Shown here: piece by piece, positions 1 through 8,651 of the stretch
How the letters are laid out: every line of letters starts with the position of its first letter
How positions within the stretch are numbered: the stretch's first letter is position 1
NCBI GenBank assembly: GCA_031283105.1
Contig: JAITCL010000040.1
Coordinates: forward strand, 1-58,531
Reading direction: 5' to 3'
Length of the DNA stretch: 58,531 nucleotides
From: Treponema sp.
GTDB taxonomy: Bacteria > Spirochaetota > Spirochaetia > Treponematales > Breznakiellaceae
Notes under the pieces: model-generated
Database searches by the model: none
Told to the model about the DNA's origin: nothing
The model's input: only the letters and a program-made list of their open reading frames with translations
Translations under genes and position numbers: made by a program

Positions 1-1
1 C

Positions 2-76
2 GCCGGTTTTGCAATGAAAATTGCTCATGCGGCTCATGCTGCCGGACAACAAGAAATGGGTCTAGGAAACTTCTAA
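2..76 (+). CDS. C-terminal end of an unidentified protein (partial)
   Basis: An open frame enters from the left edge and ends at a TAA, giving about 24 residues ending in QQEMGLGNF. The Ala/His-rich peptide looks like coding sequence, but it is too short to assign a family. The insertion sequence begins six bases after the stop codon, so the gene is probably intact or clipped only at its very end. Confidence 0.35.
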   Translation, partial: AGFAMKIAHAAHAAGQQEMGLGNF

Positions 77-81
77 AATAT

Positions 82-1853
82 GGGGCTGTCCAATAAGAAA
101 GGACAGCCCCCTAAATAAATTCCCCTAAAATAAAAGACATGATAAAATTCCCGCATGAGCAAAGGCAAAAGCGATAAAATCACGTACAAGCCCTATGAAC
201 AGCACCAGGCATTTTTAATTCCCCCAAGCGCCGAAGAACTGATACCGAAAGACCACCTTGTCAGGCTGGTAAGCGAAGTCATAGACGAAAAGGGGATAGA
301 GCAGCTGATGAGGAAATACCAAGCGGGCGGCGGGGCAAGCCGGTATCATCCTGTAATGATGACGAAGCTGTTTGTGTACGGGTATATGACAAAGGTATGT
401 TCCAGCCGAATGCTGGCAAAGGCTGCACGTGAGAACGTGACGTTCATGTGGCTTGCGGGGAATCAGAAACCCGATTTCAGGACGCTGAACGATTTCCGCG
501 GGAAACTGCTGAAAGGGGTTATAGAAGAAATCTTCGTGACTGCGGTTAAGATGCTGGCGGCCAAAGGGTACATCAAACTGGAGCATTATTTTGTTGACGG
601 AACAAAGATAGAATCGGCATCCGGCCGTTACACGTTTGTGTGGAAAAAGGCGGTGGAAACGAACAATAAGAAACTGGATGAGAAACTACGTGCATATATA
701 CGGATGGTGGATGAGGTATGGGAAGAGGAAAACGATGAATACGGGAACAGGGACCTTGAAGAGATGGGCGGCAAGGATGGGTATACCAGCGCCGACGTGA
801 AGGAACTTTCCGGCATTCTCCGGGAGCGGCTGGAACGAATGGACGATGAGGAAAGTAAAAAAAAACTGAAAAAGGAAGTGAAAACGATAGAGAAGGACTA
901 TTTGCCGAGGAAAAAGAAGTATGAGAAGGCCAAGAGGATATGCGGGAAACGGAACAGCTATTCGAAGACCGATCCTGATGCCACGTTCATGAGGATGAAA
1001 GAAGACCATATGCGTAACGGGCAGTTGAAACCCGACTACAATGTGCAGACAGGGACTGAAAACGGGTTTGTAGCAGGGTATGACGTGTTCCCCAACCCTG
1101 CGGACACGAAAACCTTGAAACCGCATTTGCGGCGGCAGGCGAAGAGGCTGGGGGTAAAACCGAAAGTGGTGATAGCGGACGCGGGGTACGGCGGACAGGA
1201 AAATTACGCGTACCTTGAAAACCAGAGAACTGTGGCGGTAATAAAGTACGGCATGTACCGGAAGGAGGAAAGCCGCAAGTGGAAAACGGACGGCTTCAAA
1301 ACCGACAATTGGGAATACAACAAAAAAGGAAAATACTATGTTTGCCCTGCCGGGCGTCAGCTTACCTACACAGAGACGAAAAAAAGGGAAACCGATTCAG
1401 GGTACCCGATAACGGCTGACAAGTATGAATGCGAATCATGTAAATATTGCCGGTTAAAAAAGCGATGCACGAAAGCCAAAGGGAACCGAACCGTTGAACG
1501 GAATGAGCGGTGGCTGAGGCTCAAACGGAAAGCACAGCGGGTACTCAAGGATGAGAGGTATGTTGAATTGCGTAAACAGCGTTCTGTTGAAGTGGAAACG
1601 GTATTCGGCCAGATAAAAGGGAACCAGGGTTACCGGAGATTTTTGCTCAGAGGGACAGCCAAAGTCTCAACCGGGTGGGGATTACTGGCCCTGGGCTACA
1701 ATCTGAAGCAAATATACCGGTTAAACAGGGAAGATACGGCATAAATAGATGCCGGGATACTCGCTGCTTCTCCAACTGTAAATAGTTGTAACTTAATTTT
1801 CACATAAAAACACTAAAAAAGGGGCTGTTCGGAATTACTTCCTAAACAGCCCC
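82..1853 (+). mobile_element. IS1182-type insertion sequence
   Basis: A single transposase gene is bracketed by related ends. The left end (82-110) is the hairpin ggggctgtcc...ggacagcccc, and the right end (1821-1853) starts ggggctgttc and closes with aacagcccc. Read inward from both sides, the first bases match (ggggctgt), as expected for terminal inverted repeats, and each end also folds on itself. The exact termini and target duplication cannot be fixed without an empty site. A similar solo hairpin lies at 20539-20594. Confidence 0.7.
155..1744 (+). CDS. IS1182 family transposase
   Basis: The 529-residue protein has the layout of IS1182/IS5-like DDE transposases. An N-terminal DUF772-type helical domain (about residues 15-115, with YHPVMMTKLFVYGYM and PDFRTLNDFR) is followed by a DDE catalytic region that begins with HYFVDGTKIES and continues with VIADAGYGGQENY. 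A Cys cluster near residue 425 (CESCKYCRLKKRC) precedes the final acidic motif VEVETVFGQIKGN. The frame is intact, so the enzyme may be active. It acts on the element's own ends. The ATG at 155 is well placed about 45 bases inside the left repeat. Confidence 0.93.
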   Translation: MSKGKSDKITYKPYEQHQAFLIPPSAEELIPKDHLVRLVSEVIDEKGIEQLMRKYQAGGGASRYHPVMMTKLFVYGYMTKVCSSRMLAKAARENVTFMWLAGNQKPDFRTLNDFRGKLLKGVIEEIFVTAVKMLAAKGYIKLEHYFVDGTKIESASGRYTFVWKKAVETNNKKLDEKLRAYIRMVDEVWEEENDEYGNRDLEEMGGKDGYTSADVKELSGILRERLERMDDEESKKKLKKEVKTIEKDYLPRKKKYEKAKRICGKRNSYSKTDPDATFMRMKEDHMRNGQLKPDYNVQTGTENGFVAGYDVFPNPADTKTLKPHLRRQAKRLGVKPKVVIADAGYGGQENYAYLENQRTVAVIKYGMYRKEESRKWKTDGFKTDNWEYNKKGKYYVCPAGRQLTYTETKKRETDSGYPITADKYECESCKYCRLKKRCTKAKGNRTVERNERWLRLKRKAQRVLKDERYVELRKQRSVEVETVFGQIKGNQGYRRFLLRGTAKVSTGWGLLALGYNLKQIYRLNREDTA

Positions 1854-1945
1854 TTACGAATTCAAAAAATCGCCAAAATGGTTTTTTTCTACAGGCTCTA
1901 TGTAGCGGACCGCAAGCACGGTACGCTGCTGAGCGCCTGTAGCGG

Positions 1946-2569
1946 TCAGCTTGAAATTCGAGAACTAGGTATCTCCGCGTCTCCCTTTGATTTATTATCT
2001 TCCCACAATCCATCAAAATATTCAGAATAATTTATATATGCTGGTGTGTCGCCAGCTATTCTTTGTATTTCGGTATTTTTACCAAATTTATCTTTTTCTT
2101 GCTGAGATACATATAAACAGTTGTCTAATATGATCAATCTAAATCCAACCTTTTTATTGTGTAGTCTGTATTCAATGTTTGAATTGTTTTTTTGTGCTTC
2201 ATCAAAATTGTTTTTTGAATTTTTTACCTTTGTTTTTAAATTACCTGCATTTTTTGGTAATTCTTTCTGCCTTTCTTCAAGGTATTTATTATTTTCATCA
2301 GATATTAAATATAATTGCTTTAATTTTAAATCACCCATGACTTTTTTTGCAATATTACTGTACTGTTCATCACTAAATGTCGAACCGCACATTGCATATA
2401 CTCGCATTTTTTTTGATTTACTTATATCATCTAATATGTTTTTCTCGGCGGCTTTTTGATCACGAAATTTTGTTTTTTCATATAAATGACGTAATTTCCA
2501 AAAATAAGTTACAAACATTGTTATTGCGGAGCCTAATATACTAATTCCCAAATTGATTAAATATTCCAT
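1946..2569 (-). CDS. Membrane-anchored protein with a degenerate PLD-like domain (third gene of the candidate system)
   Basis: This 207-residue protein starts with one strongly hydrophobic segment (residues about 4-24, LGISILGSAITMFVTYFW) followed by a basic linker, so it should sit in the inner membrane with its bulk in the cytoplasm. Residues about 45-185 alternate strand-like and helix-like stretches (MRVYAMCGSTFSDEQY, EYRLHNKKVGFRLIILD) in a pattern that recalls phospholipase-D-like folds without a full HxKxxxxD motif; this fold call is inference. It begins one base after the stop of the upstream kinase-like gene, so the two are surely co-transcribed. GC content is far below that of the core genes, which suggests transfer. 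It could be the effector or anchor of the operon. No family was recognised with certainty. Confidence 0.6.
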   Translation of the reverse strand: MEYLINLGISILGSAITMFVTYFWKLRHLYEKTKFRDQKAAEKNILDDISKSKKMRVYAMCGSTFSDEQYSNIAKKVMGDLKLKQLYLISDENNKYLEERQKELPKNAGNLKTKVKNSKNNFDEAQKNNSNIEYRLHNKKVGFRLIILDNCLYVSQQEKDKFGKNTEIQRIAGDTPAYINYSEYFDGLWEDNKSKGDAEIPSSRISS

Positions 2570-2570
2570 A

Positions 2571-4973
2571 TTACATATACTCCTGTTTTATTAGAATTTT
2601 ATAAAATTCATCAAATAATCCATCAATATTTTCCCCTAGAATTGTATGATCGAATAAATTTTTATTCCTAACGTAATATTTATCAGAATAAATCATAGTT
2701 TCGTATCGTTCATAAAAATATTTAAATTGAATACCCAATAAATTTTTCATTTTTTTAATAAATTCTTTATTAAGTTTACTAAATTCTAATTTATTTTTTG
2801 TTTTTAAAGCTTGTGAAATATTTTTTGCCAATGGTAATAGCAACTGGTCATCATATTTTAACCCTTCACGCTCAACATATGCTTTTAGTAGATTTTCAAC
2901 AAAAATGTCTTGTAAATAAATAAATATTATAGATATTTTATCATCAAAATATTTTTTCATCTTCTTTATAGATTTAACATGGCGGCATATTACGACTAGA
3001 TTTTCATTATTAAGTCTTTTCCCCATTTCTTCTATAATAAACCCATAGCTATTACCATACATATCATATTTTATATCACAATTTTTTTCAATATAATCTT
3101 TATCCACAGATGTAATATCATCAAATGTGGTCTCTCTCTTTTTTCTACTTGAATATTTACTTGCTTTAGCACATAATCCATTTTCAACTATCTTTGATAA
3201 TAATGTTGATTTTCCTATTCCTGATGGTCCTGACAAAACAAATAATTTCTTCTTGTTTTCTTTAAGTGTATCTGAATTATACTCTCTAAACAATCTAAAC
3301 ATCTGATCAACTAATTCATCTTTCTGATTTCCTGACTTATTTATAGCGCTTGTTTCTGCAAAAATTAAAGCATAATCAAAATCTTCTATGTGAGAAGCAT
3401 AACGCAAAATATCATTATATTCTTGAAGTTTTGCTGGTCCCGTTACATTAATAGAATTCTCAATATGCTCTTTTTTACTTATTTGAGAAAATGTATATGC
3501 GGTTATTACATTCTCCTTTCCAAAATGCTCCCTGCATATCCTAAACATATTAGGCAGACTTGCCGTAAGTACAATGTGCCTGTTTCCATTTTTTATCCGT
3601 TTTATATATTTTTCCAATTCATATCCATAATAAATAGGATTACCATATAATTTTTGATTATTTTCATACAAAACAAAAGGTGTCCCTTCATATTGAAGAC
3701 AGCCGCTATTATGTTCTTGCATTGATTTTATTCGTTGATCTATCTTGTTTATTTCATCTTTATATTTTTGCTCGTTTTCCTTTACTATTCTTTCTAAATC
3801 TATATATTCAGGATTTGATTCAAAATATAGAGATAAAATTTCTTTGTATGCGTTTTCTGATAAATCTTTTTCGGTTGAATTGTCCTTTGCCGCCTCTTGT
3901 TTTTCCTTAATTGTTTTTCTTAGATCTATCCAAAAACGTTCACGTCCTGTTTTTATCTTATTTTTATTGGACAATTTATCTGTTTCAAATTTTACCCTTA
4001 TTTCTTCTTTATCTTTATTTTGAGTTTTCCAGTCTTCATTGTTCATATATTCTTCAAATGAATATTCTTTTTCAAAACTGTTTAATTCTATTAAATATTC
4101 GTTTTCATATTGTTGTAATAAATTTGATTTTGGTATGAATTTACATATTATTTCTCCTTCGTCTCCATCTTCCGCCCACCTGGTAGTATGTTTTTTCAAT
4201 ATATCCGTTTGTAATTTCCCTAAGTTTTTTGCTGCTCTAATAATGTCATCCTTGCCTGACTGTGCATTGCCGGACACAATAAACAATTTAGGAGTTTTTA
4301 TAATTTTTTTATTTAAAAGTATTTTCTCATTAATAACTCCACTAATAACGCCTTTAGCCTGTATTTCAGCAATGTCCTCAAAAGTTTCTTGATAGGGAAC
4401 ATTTAATATAACTCTATCAAATAGAGTTATGTTTTCAATAAAAATTCGATATAAAGCAACTGCCCTTTCAAATCTTGAAATTATTTTGATTTCTGAAACG
4501 CTACCTCTTGTTTCTCCTATTTTTTGCTGAGTTTTAAAATCGGGTATTATTTCCCTAAATAAAAATAAAGATAATACTTGATTAGGGAATTTACTTTTTA
4601 GTTCTTCAACTACCCGAACATCGTTTATCACAATTATCGGTGATTCTCCTTTATTTAGATATTTCTGTAAATCTTTTTTCTTAAAACCGTATTCATCACC
4701 ATAAGTTCTATAAATAAATTCACAATCTTCTGGAATATTTCTTGTTGATTTTACATCTATTACCCAATTGTCACTATCTTTATTGTTTATAAATTGTTCA
4801 TTTATTTCAGTTTCACGATATGGACGAGTTACATATTTCCAATGCCGTTTAGGTTTAAATTGAATTCCATCATATTTAAGTTTTTCTCCAATTTCGATAA
4901 TCTTATTTGTAAAATGTGTTTTACCACAGCCAGGAGAACCTGTCAGCGTGATTATAAATGGAGCTGTTCTCAT
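2571..4973 (-). CDS. Protein with three guanylate-kinase-like P-loop domains
   Basis: The 800-residue protein carries three separate P-loops: GSPGCGKT near residue 12, GNAQSGKD near 233 and GPSGIGKST near 582. Each is followed by features of the guanylate-kinase fold: a Thr/Ser-Arg GMP-loop-like motif (VTRPYRETE, HTTRWAEDGDE, YSSRKKRETT) and a later Tyr-Gly segment (TYGDEYGF, YYGYELEKY, MYGNSYGF). This looks like a tandem triplication. The middle copy has a charged helical insertion of roughly 150 residues (about 270-420). Known guanylate kinases are single-domain enzymes of about 200 residues; I know of no standard family with three copies. The gene lies three bases after the Nudix gene and one base before the membrane gene. 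The substrate is unknown; nucleotide phosphorylation is inferred. Confidence 0.75.
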   Translation of the reverse strand: MRTAPFIITLTGSPGCGKTHFTNKIIEIGEKLKYDGIQFKPKRHWKYVTRPYRETEINEQFINNKDSDNWVIDVKSTRNIPEDCEFIYRTYGDEYGFKKKDLQKYLNKGESPIIVINDVRVVEELKSKFPNQVLSLFLFREIIPDFKTQQKIGETRGSVSEIKIISRFERAVALYRIFIENITLFDRVILNVPYQETFEDIAEIQAKGVISGVINEKILLNKKIIKTPKLFIVSGNAQSGKDDIIRAAKNLGKLQTDILKKHTTRWAEDGDEGEIICKFIPKSNLLQQYENEYLIELNSFEKEYSFEEYMNNEDWKTQNKDKEEIRVKFETDKLSNKNKIKTGRERFWIDLRKTIKEKQEAAKDNSTEKDLSENAYKEILSLYFESNPEYIDLERIVKENEQKYKDEINKIDQRIKSMQEHNSGCLQYEGTPFVLYENNQKLYGNPIYYGYELEKYIKRIKNGNRHIVLTASLPNMFRICREHFGKENVITAYTFSQISKKEHIENSINVTGPAKLQEYNDILRYASHIEDFDYALIFAETSAINKSGNQKDELVDQMFRLFREYNSDTLKENKKKLFVLSGPSGIGKSTLLSKIVENGLCAKASKYSSRKKRETTFDDITSVDKDYIEKNCDIKYDMYGNSYGFIIEEMGKRLNNENLVVICRHVKSIKKMKKYFDDKISIIFIYLQDIFVENLLKAYVEREGLKYDDQLLLPLAKNISQALKTKNKLEFSKLNKEFIKKMKNLLGIQFKYFYERYETMIYSDKYYVRNKNLFDHTILGENIDGLFDEFYKILIKQEYM

Positions 4974-4976
4974 TAT

Positions 4977-6368
4977 TTATTTTAATCCTTCTTTTAAATA
5001 ATCCGCGAACGCAGTAAGCTCCGACCACAATTTTCCTGTTATTATTGTCCTTAAATCAGGAGTCGCTTTAAATGGTTCTGTTCTTTTTTCTTTTGTTTTC
5101 ATATCAATATATTCTATATATTCTCCCCTATAGCAATCGTATAATTCATGCAATTCAAGTAGTTTGTAACTGGAATTTTCTAAATTATTTTCATTAAAAA
5201 GTTCATTCATTATAAAAACATACATATCAGCAAAACATTTAACAGGAGCTTCTGTGGTATCAGGCATAATACGCGGAGAATCTACAGAGTGCCGGCTAAA
5301 ATCATAATTCATACGGAAAAAATAAATTTCTTCATTGTTGTTCTTTATTTCTTTGAATGGAAGAGTTTGCCGTATTTTTTCCCGCCACTCTCCTAAAAAT
5401 ATAGGAATATCTGGATTTATTTCTTTTATTTCATTCGCAGTATGTGCTCCCTGATCTTCTTCTTCAATTTTATATAATTCCTCCAACATTTCACGTGCTG
5501 CTGCTTTTACTGTATCTACCGTGTCTTTTTCCATGTCAACATGTCCACCAATAGATTTATCCCACATATCTCGATTATCTTTAGCATTTTCTGCTCTTTT
5601 ATGAATTAAAACACGTCCATCACGAGTAAAGATCATGCCCCAAATTACTACCTTTGCTTTTGTTATATCCAAAAAAGATGTTCTGGGTAATTGTCCCAGA
5701 CAATGTCTATCCTCATTGTACATCAGTATAATTTCTGTTCTGTTATCTTTTTTCGTAATTTCAGAAGAATATTTTTTTGCGCCTAATTTTTCATTATCCA
5801 AATAAGCGTTAAAATATTGTTCAAATTCTTTTGACCATAAATTTTCTAATTTTTCTTCTTTATCACTTTTTGGGGGTATTGGTATTTTTACAAATATTTC
5901 TTGTTTACAGAATTTTGTTAAGGACAAAGTATAGTAATAATCGTCATCAATATTTATAGTAGGGATAGGGATACGCCAATAACAAGTACGCAATGAGAAA
6001 CATTGTTCTTCATTTTTATCTTTGTTTTCACCTTTAGGTTCAATATGTTTACACTGTTTATTTACCAAATAATCCCGCATTTTTATTTTTGGCTCATTTT
6101 TTATCCTCATAAAATTACCAATATCGTAACTGCGGTCCTGTCCGCTCACATTTTTATTGGCAGAAATCAAGGATGAATAGGTCAAATCAGATTCTGACTC
6201 ACATATTATCTCAACAAGGAGTTCCCCTTTATTAATGCGATCATACCAATCTTCCCTGAATTCATCATAGGGCAAGTCAAAAGACACGGCTCCTAATATA
6301 CGAATACGTGATTTTGCTTCTTTAATTTTGGCAAACAGTTCTTCCCTAGAAAGGTATATTTGTTCCAT
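4977..6368 (-). CDS. Nudix hydrolase with an N-terminal PLD-like or sensor domain
   Basis: The 463-residue protein has a C-terminal Nudix domain. The box (about residues 273-300) reads GGHVDME, then a spacer, then REMLEEL. The spacer between the Glu and REMLEE is 11 residues instead of the canonical 7, a four-residue insertion. The context VLIHKR and MWDKSIGGHV resembles the IPP-isomerase-like Nudix branch. The first 200 residues (KIKEAKSRIRILGAVSFDLP) look like a separate alpha/beta domain related in style to the small membrane protein at the end of the operon. It is the first gene of the three-gene AT-rich minus-strand operon. Nudix enzymes cleave nucleoside diphosphate linkages; the actual substrate here is unknown. 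Confidence 0.75.
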   Translation of the reverse strand: MEQIYLSREELFAKIKEAKSRIRILGAVSFDLPYDEFREDWYDRINKGELLVEIICESESDLTYSSLISANKNVSGQDRSYDIGNFMRIKNEPKIKMRDYLVNKQCKHIEPKGENKDKNEEQCFSLRTCYWRIPIPTINIDDDYYYTLSLTKFCKQEIFVKIPIPPKSDKEEKLENLWSKEFEQYFNAYLDNEKLGAKKYSSEITKKDNRTEIILMYNEDRHCLGQLPRTSFLDITKAKVVIWGMIFTRDGRVLIHKRAENAKDNRDMWDKSIGGHVDMEKDTVDTVKAAAREMLEELYKIEEEDQGAHTANEIKEINPDIPIFLGEWREKIRQTLPFKEIKNNNEEIYFFRMNYDFSRHSVDSPRIMPDTTEAPVKCFADMYVFIMNELFNENNLENSSYKLLELHELYDCYRGEYIEYIDMKTKEKRTEPFKATPDLRTIITGKLWSELTAFADYLKEGLK

Positions 6369-6610
6369 GTTTTTTATTTTCTCATGTTGTTACGGAAATG
6401 TCAACAACAGAGGGGTATTTTAAGAATTTATGCCGCAATATGTACTGACGGGTACATCTTCAATTTCACTTGCCCAAACAGGCGAAATCCTTTCCCTGAC
6501 AACGGTAAGAGGAAACCCGCCAAGAGGACTACGCCCAATGTTACCATAGCGACCCTCTAAGCGGATACCGCTCAGCATACTTAACAAAGCCAATGCGTTA
6601 CCTCAGTCAT

Positions 6611-7238
6611 TCATCCAGAACCCATACCCCCGGTATTATCGCCCGACCCGGCAGTTGCGTTTCTCCAGCGACTAGGGTGGATTCCCCCAATATAAGGCGC
6701 GACCCTGCCCGGTGGCTGTATTTCTGCCACCTAATGCTACGTCACTACCACTGATAGTTCCACTGGTTTTAGTAAAAGTTCCATCTCCTTCAACATACAC
6801 TCCGCCACCGAAAGAGTTGGCATTATTACCGTTTGTTATCGTACTACCCTGCATATTGAAAATTCCACGATCACTCAATGCTCCAATGACAAACACACCA
6901 CCGCCATCTCCGTTACCAGTATTGTCCCTCACCGAAGCACTACCTTCCATTCGGAATATTCCACCGTTATTTATTGTAACTATTGCAGCATTATTACCTG
7001 AACGTCCCCGTAGCGTAACATTCTTGACAATGACCGTTTGCCCGGCGACTATACGCAACAGGCTGCTACTGACGGACAGGGAAAAAGTACCGCCACCTTG
7101 TATAGTTACGGTTATGCCCGTAACAGAGCCGAAAATGTTTTCGTTATCCGGGGACGCGGGTACAGAAACATTACCGGTTACATTGATAATATAGGTTTGG
7201 CCATTACCGCCGTTTCTTATTCTGTTTATTGCCGTGTT
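6611..7238 (-). pseudogene. Decayed right-handed beta-helix surface protein
   Basis: The minus-strand frame encodes repeats typical of Treponema surface proteins of the parallel beta-helix type: TIQGGGTFSLSVSS, VIVKNVTLRGRSGNN, GGGVFVIG, GGGVYVEGDGTF. Three defects show decay. An in-frame TGA (7239-7241) cuts off an upstream part that reads SATIAVPGGISAINV. The frame stops at 6672 after WGNPP. The expected ending WRNATAGSGDNTGG continues in another frame down to a TGA at 6611. No full-length start with a ribosome site was found. Roughly 240 bases on the low-coordinate side (6369-6610) hold no gene I can support. Confidence 0.65.
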
Positions 7239-7390
7239 TCATGTAGATATGTTATTTACATTAATAGCGCTAATGCCGCCGGGAACTGCAATAGTTGCGC
7301 TTCCATACCTTTCCCCCAAAACAGTGTACTTTATTACACTGTGGGCATGATACTATATGCCCACAGCAACATACATAAAAGGAGAAGTAC

Positions 7391-8323
7391 ATGAAAAACA
7401 TGAGGCAATTGTGGATTATCGCCGTTGCGGCGGTGATTGGTTTCTCGGTGTGCAGTGACGACGGCGGCGGCGATAGCGGCCCGGCCAAGGAAATAACATC
7501 TGCCACGGGAATCGTGATGAGGTTGATACCCGCCGGAACCTTTATGATGGGCAGCCCGGAGACAGAACCGAACCGTAACCCTATTGAAAACAATGAAACG
7601 CAGCACTCGGTAAAGCTGAGCAAGCGTTTTTACATGGGCAAGTATCCGGTAACGCAGAAACAGTGGAAAGATGTGATGGGAAAGACAATACAGGAACAGC
7701 AGGGCGATTCAACAACCGACTACGGCAGGGGAGACAATTATCCTATCTATTACGTTACGTGGTACGACGTGGTGGAATTCTGCAACAAGCTGAGCGTTAA
7801 GGAAAAACTTGCTCCGGTGTACAGCCTGAACAACAAGACAGACCCCAGCGAATGGGGAGAAAAAGGAACTGGTTGGAACGATATAACAATGGACAAGAGC
7901 AAGAACGGCTACCGTTTGTCGACCGAAGCGGAATGGGAATACGCGTGCCGGGGAAGTTATGCGAAAAAGGCGACCGAGACGAATACCAAGCCGTTTGGGA
8001 TAGGAGACGGGACAAAGATGGTCAGCGGCATGGCGAATTTTTATGTAACCTATCCGTATGATCTTGCGCATGATCCGGCGGGGAGTTGGAACGATACAGA
8101 GGCAACCGGATATGTAGGAAAGACAACAGCGGTCGGGACATATCAAGCCAATAATTATGGATTGTATGACATGCACGGGAATGTGTTTGAGTGGTGCTGG
8201 GATTGGTACAAGGTTGATATAACAGAGGATAACACGGATCCGGTCGGTGCGGTTACCGGCACTTCCCGGGTGGGACGCGGCGGCAGTTGGTACGACAAGG
8301 GTCAGGTCCTGCGTTCCGCGTAA
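7391..8323 (+). CDS. Formylglycine-generating-enzyme-like (SUMF1 fold) lipoprotein, broken by a nonsense codon
   Basis: A signal segment (residues 1-22, ending FSVCSDD, a possible lipobox Cys) precedes an FGE-sulfatase/C-type-lectin fold domain with RLSTEAEWEYACRG, YDMHGNVFEWCWDW and RVGRGGSW. The ribosome site is aaaaggag before the ATG. The frame stops at TAA 8321-8323 after LRSA, but codons continue in frame to TGA 8384-8386 and give the expected family ending GFRLVRS. One codon, normally Tyr or similar, is therefore a stop. The last 35 or so codons have the look of a DGR variable region. In Treponema such proteins are surface-exposed. The gene may be off, or the stop may be a product of hypermutation. 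The truncated protein lacks the final strand and is probably nonfunctional. Confidence 0.75.
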   Translation: MKNMRQLWIIAVAAVIGFSVCSDDGGGDSGPAKEITSATGIVMRLIPAGTFMMGSPETEPNRNPIENNETQHSVKLSKRFYMGKYPVTQKQWKDVMGKTIQEQQGDSTTDYGRGDNYPIYYVTWYDVVEFCNKLSVKEKLAPVYSLNNKTDPSEWGEKGTGWNDITMDKSKNGYRLSTEAEWEYACRGSYAKKATETNTKPFGIGDGTKMVSGMANFYVTYPYDLAHDPAGSWNDTEATGYVGKTTAVGTYQANNYGLYDMHGNVFEWCWDWYKVDITEDNTDPVGAVTGTSRVGRGGSWYDKGQVLRSA

Positions 8324-8386
8324 CGGGGCAGCGACACCCCGTCGTTCAGGAACTACGTCTTGGGGTTCCGGCTGGTGCGTTCCTGA
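8282..8386 (+). other. Candidate DGR variable region (VR)
   Basis: The 3' end of the FGE-like gene has fixed blocks (GGSW, LRSA, TP, R, GFRLVRS) separated by codons that mostly end in C (TAC, GAC, GTC, GGC, AGC, GAC, TTC, AAC, TAC, GTC). This is what adenine-specific mutagenesis of an AAC-rich template gives. The block ends at the ancestral stop codon, as DGR target regions usually do. No template repeat or reverse transcriptase was seen in this window, so the assignment is inference. Confidence 0.45.
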
Positions 8387-8433
8387 GTTCTGCGGAGTGC
8401 TGTATGCAAAGCATACTTAGCCAACCGCAGAAC
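8387..8433. repeat. Double inverted repeat just after the variable region
   Basis: Directly after the ancestral TGA lies an outer 9-bp inverted repeat (gttctgcgg at 8387-8395 with ccgcagaac at 8425-8433). Inside it is a 6-bp hairpin with a three-base loop (gtatgc aaa gcatac, 8402-8416). DGR targets are known to need a cruciform-forming repeat just downstream of the variable region, and this one sits where it would be expected. It could instead be a transcription terminator, but no T-run follows. Confidence 0.5.
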
Positions 8434-8651
8434 CAACCGCTTTCCCGCAAACGGCCAAAACCTTTTGCAAAATTGAGTAACGTTTTCCTGCCGGTACAAC
8501 GGAATAGATTCCGCGGAAAGCCGGAAAGCGTTTTATTTGGTGACAGTCACCATAGGGAAAATCCCCTATAAAAAGTGACAGCTACCGATATGACGGACAA
8601 AGGTATTGTATAGTTTGCGCTTTTTGATTATAGTATAAACAGGGAAAGCAC

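Noticed and set aside
4977-6368. Ordinary IPP isomerase or MutT
   Set aside because: The protein is more than twice as long, has an additional N-terminal domain and an insertion in the Nudix box.
6430-6547. Short minus-strand hydrophobic frame starting MVTLGVVLLAG
   Set aside because: It has 38 codons, no ribosome site, and lies in the decayed region beside the beta-helix pseudogene.
7391-8433. Complete DGR with reverse transcriptase and template
   Set aside because: No reverse-transcriptase motifs or second copy of the variable region were seen in this window; only a target-like end is claimed.
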